Origin: a virus
Virus record (IMG/VR): IMGVR_UViG_3300007510_000020
Location: 1-39,730 of that record
DNA: 39,730 nt
Direction: 5' to 3' (one strand)
This document shows positions 37,902-39,730 of this stretch, piece after piece. The notes beneath the pieces were generated by a model that made no database searches, had not been told where the DNA came from, and worked only from the letters and a program-made list of their open reading frames with translations. Position 1 is the stretch's first letter; each line of letters starts with the position of its first letter. The position numbers and the translations under genes are program-made.

Positions 37902-38156
37902 ATGACAGGCAAAATATTCTTGGACGTAAGAAGTCCACAAGAATTTTTAGAAGAGAGTGTAAGTGAGAGCCTAAATATCCCACACGTGGTTATAATGGAC
38001 AACCTTGAGCAATTGCCGAAAGACAAAGAGATATTAGTTTATTGTAGAACTGGTAAAAGAAGCCATTTGGTAGTCGAAATTCTCAAAAAACTAGACTACG
38101 ACGCACTAAACATTTGCACTGTAGCAAATGCCAAAAGAATGCAACAAGGTGGGTAA
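37902..38156 (+). CDS. Single-domain rhodanese
   Basis: An 84-residue rhodanese: FLDVRSPQEFLEESV at the N-terminus and the active-site loop VYCRTGKRS with Cys48. The six-residue loop is the sulfurtransferase length, so it may carry persulfide sulfur from thiosulfate or a cellular donor. At 84 residues it is shorter than GlpE (108). Ribosome site AAGAGGAAAT. Use in tRNA thiolation or redox control is possible. Confidence 0.85.
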   Translation: MTGKIFLDVRSPQEFLEESVSESLNIPHVVIMDNLEQLPKDKEILVYCRTGKRSHLVVEILKKLDYDALNICTVANAKRMQQGG

Positions 38157-38241
38157 AGAACTAACCGATCTTGTCCAAAAGATAAACGACGAAAATGAAT
38201 CTGCCTTCGGCAATATAATTAATAACAATACGATCAACTAA
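38149..38241 (+). CDS. 30-codon small ORF, doubtful
   Basis: GTG at 38149 inside the rhodanese 3' end, encoding MGKELTDLVQKINDENESAF followed by an Asn-rich tail. No clear ribosome site. After its stop, the bases 38242-38280 read QLRRIIKEEK in frame with no start, the style of a phage structural N-terminus. Either a decayed gene or chance. Confidence 0.25.
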   Translation: MGKELTDLVQKINDENESAFGNIINNNTIN

Positions 38242-38276
38242 AAACGACAACTAAGAAGAATCATCAAGGAAGAGAA

Positions 38277-38450
38277 ATGATTTATTATGTAACTGAAGAA
38301 GATAGCTTAGACTATTGTGATAACCCAATGGTTGAATACTATCTTCATAGATTAGAAGATGAAGTTCAAATAACTGTAGCCCAATTCTGGGAGAAAGAGT
38401 TGGCAGTTGAAGTTATGAATTATCTAAACCTAGTTGGAGAAAATAAATGA
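38277..38450 (+). CDS. Small acidic hypothetical protein
   Basis: A 57-residue protein from ATG 38277 behind AAGGAAGAG, with TGA overlapping the next ATG (ATGA). Sequence MIYYVTEEDSLDYCDNPMVE onward is acidic, with a helix VAQFWEKELAVEVMNYLN. Unrecognised. Confidence 0.6.
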   Translation: MIYYVTEEDSLDYCDNPMVEYYLHRLEDEVQITVAQFWEKELAVEVMNYLNLVGENK

Positions 38451-38764
38451 ACATATTACCGATAGAGTCAGCAGATTCAGAAGCACTGTTCTTGGAGCCT
38501 CGCAAGTTTTTTGATGCAGCCATCATGGGTGCATCCGATAGTTATAAATACGATCAGTGGGATAGGTATGGGCATATGAAAGTTGTTGTTTATAATTCCG
38601 CTATGTGTATTGAAGCCATAGAGGAGTGGCTTGATACAGATCACGAAGAAGCACTTGAATATTTCTGCTATAATACACTTGGTGCTTATGGTGGTTTGGG
38701 AACACCAATCTTCTTGTCAGAACCAGAAATAAGAAATATTGATATTCACGGAAGTAGAGAATGA
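38447..38764 (+). CDS. Hypothetical protein
   Basis: A 105-residue acidic protein, coupled by four-base overlaps to both neighbours. Segments FFDAAIMGASDSYKYDQWDR, YGHMKVVVYNSAMCIEAIEE and YNTLGAYGGLGTPIFLSE show an alpha/beta mix. No family recognised, though the layout suggests a conserved phage protein. Its position before a phosphoesterase suggests co-transcription only. Confidence 0.7.
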   Translation: MNILPIESADSEALFLEPRKFFDAAIMGASDSYKYDQWDRYGHMKVVVYNSAMCIEAIEEWLDTDHEEALEYFCYNTLGAYGGLGTPIFLSEPEIRNIDIHGSRE

Positions 38765-39444
38765 GGCTACTTCATTTGTCTGATACTCATCGAAATCACG
38801 ATCAACTGGTAATTCCCGACGGGATTGATCTTGTCATGCACTCTGGCGACGCAACCAACTATCGAGATCCATTTAAGAATGAAAAAGAGATGTGGGAGTT
38901 CCTTGAGTGGTACGGAAGCCTTGATATCCCAAACAAAGTATTTGTTTGCGGCAACCACGATAGTAGTGTAGAAGCAGGGCTAATAAAGAAATCGAACATC
39001 GAGAGTTTCGGTATAACTTATTTATTCAACGACGATGTGACTATCAATGGCTATAAGATTTGGGGATCACCACATACTCCAACTTTTAATGATTGGTCGT
39101 TTATGAAATCAAGAGCAAAGATTCACAAAGTCTGGGACACAATACCAGAAGACACAGACATTATATTGACACACGGTCCACCACTTGGTATGCTTGATAT
39201 CACGAACAGAAGAGATAATCTACAAGAACAGTGCGGTGATTCTGCTTTATTGGGGGCAATAAAAAGAATTGAGCCAGCTATAGTTGCGTTCGGTCACATA
39301 CATAATACAAAGCGAGTTTATAATGCCGGCACAAAACAAATTGCAGGAATGAGGACTATTTTCAGTAATGCATCATGCGTTAATGATGGAAAGTGGGGAG
39401 TAATCACCTCACACGGCAATGTCATAGAACTACCCGATAAATGA
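38761..39444 (+). CDS. Calcineurin-like metallophosphoesterase
   Basis: A 227-residue enzyme with every metal-site motif: LSDTH (Asp8, His10), HSGDAT (Asp30), CGNHDS (Asn65, His66), LTHGPP (His138) and FGHIH (His179, His181). The family hydrolyses phosphomono- or diesters, with substrates from 2',3'-cyclic nucleotides to RNA ends and lipids, so the substrate is open. Known phage members such as Lambda phosphatase act on proteins, but this one resembles the intracellular UPF-type more. Overlaps neighbours by four bases. Confidence 0.92.
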   Translation: MRLLHLSDTHRNHDQLVIPDGIDLVMHSGDATNYRDPFKNEKEMWEFLEWYGSLDIPNKVFVCGNHDSSVEAGLIKKSNIESFGITYLFNDDVTINGYKIWGSPHTPTFNDWSFMKSRAKIHKVWDTIPEDTDIILTHGPPLGMLDITNRRDNLQEQCGDSALLGAIKRIEPAIVAFGHIHNTKRVYNAGTKQIAGMRTIFSNASCVNDGKWGVITSHGNVIELPDK

Positions 39445-39626
39445 AAGTTGGCGACCTCATAAAATGTGACGGTCAAATTGGTATAATCACAGAGATAAGA
39501 AATTATGGCATTGATTGTGCCGAGGTTATTCTTTATGTTGCTGGGGGTGGGTATTATAACTTTTCGTGGAAACAAGCCGCGTTTTGTTTTGAGATAGTAT
39601 CATCTTGTGGGGATAATACTATTTAA
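39441..39626 (+). CDS. 'GDL' SH3-like protein
   Basis: A 61-residue protein overlapping the phosphoesterase by ATGA. MKVGDLIKCDGQIGIITEIR is the cleanest form of the GDL family start; the rest is beta-rich (AEVILYVAGGGYYNFSW). The last codons contain an ACTATTTA motif. Confidence 0.65.
   Translation: MKVGDLIKCDGQIGIITEIRNYGIDCAEVILYVAGGGYYNFSWKQAAFCFEIVSSCGDNTI
39618..39625 (+). promoter_or_regulatory. Putative late promoter motif ACTATTTA (3' edge gene)
   Basis: ACTATTTA 35 bases before the ATG at 39653, overlapping the end of the preceding gene. Confidence 0.6.
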
Positions 39627-39652
39627 TATAACAACCTTAATGAGAGAAGCAA

Positions 39653-39730
39653 ATGAATATAACAGAACATCGCTTAAAACAGATAATTCGAGAAGAAGTG
39701 GATAGAAATATATTAATCAACGAGGAAATG
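39653..39730 (+). CDS. Start of a probable structural protein, 3' end outside window
   Basis: ATG 39653 behind GAGAGAAG, open to the window end (26 codons). The N-terminus MNITEHRLKQIIREEVDRN has the L-x-x-I-I-R-E-E pattern often seen at the start of prohead or structural proteins of large phages, and a late motif lies upstream. Only the first residues are visible. Confidence 0.6.
   Translation, partial: MNITEHRLKQIIREEVDRNILINEEM

Noticed and set aside
1-39730. CRISPR array, insertion sequence or attachment site
   Set aside because: No regularly spaced direct repeats, transposase, integrase or terminal inverted repeats were seen on reading both strands.

Overview
The window looks like one arm of a large tailed-phage (Caudoviricetes) genome infecting a Gram-negative-type bacterium. 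All coding genes lie on the + strand, are tightly packed and often overlap by 1-4 bases at ATGA or TAATG junctions. They mix nucleotide metabolism, replication, chaperones, proteases, lysis and virion genes. No terminase, portal or major capsid gene is present, so this is only part of the genome. Evidence for a Gram-negative host is indirect: three lipoproteins with lipoboxes, host-like sigma-70 promoters and an rrn-type boxA.

Layout. 1-3.2 kb: the 3' end of an HNH endonuclease, a class II (B12-dependent) ribonucleotide reductase, a small zinc-type protein and a GroES-like co-chaperonin. 3.2-4.7 kb: an endolysin (amidase) overlapping a lipoprotein with a metzincin zinc motif. 4.7-6.5 kb: a gene of unknown function and a nucleotidyltransferase/GT-A-like gene. 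6.5-11.2 kb: a DnaE-type replicative polymerase with a PHP domain, a ClpP-like protease and a J-domain protein. 11.2-17.1 kb: a run of small metabolic genes: dUTPase, N6-adenine methyltransferase, a ThyX-like protein, a DUF3310 protein, a thioredoxin-fold protein and an IMPDH/GMPR enzyme. It ends with a small sigma-region-4-like protein. 17.2-23.4 kb: an acidic scaffold-like protein, a second ClpP, a possible nuclease-fold protein, GroEL, small unknowns, a D12-methyltransferase-like protein and a membrane protein. 23.4-32.5 kb: late/virion genes: a 1464-residue protein, a membrane-anchored trypsin-like protease, a fibre-like protein, an Asp-box propeller and a GS..DxD nucleotidyltransferase. 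32.5-39.7 kb: small unknowns including a family of 'GDL' SH3-like proteins, a noncoding-RNA operon, two lipoproteins, a rhodanese, a metallophosphoesterase and the start of a further late gene.

Regulation can be read from the sequence. Six sigma-70-like promoters (TTGACA/T, exactly 17 bp, TANANT) precede GroEL, ClpP2, the dUTPase cluster, the RNA operon and two small-gene clusters. A second signal, ACTATTTA, occurs ten times on the + strand; nine copies lie 12-48 bases before the start of a gene, mostly lysis, chaperone or virion genes. I interpret it as the phage late promoter. The sigma-region-4-like gene at 16886 is a candidate for the factor that reads it.

The most unusual region is 34.5-35.0 kb. 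A sigma-70 promoter is followed by a boxB-like hairpin and a near-perfect rrn-type boxA. Then comes a 150-base RNA with a tRNA-like T arm and closing stem but no canonical cloverleaf, and then an initiator-type tRNA (CAT anticodon, C1:A72 mismatch). This looks like a phage noncoding-RNA operon under ribosomal-RNA-style antitermination that supplies an initiator tRNA. The proteostasis set (GroEL, GroES-like, J-domain, two ClpP) is the other notable theme.
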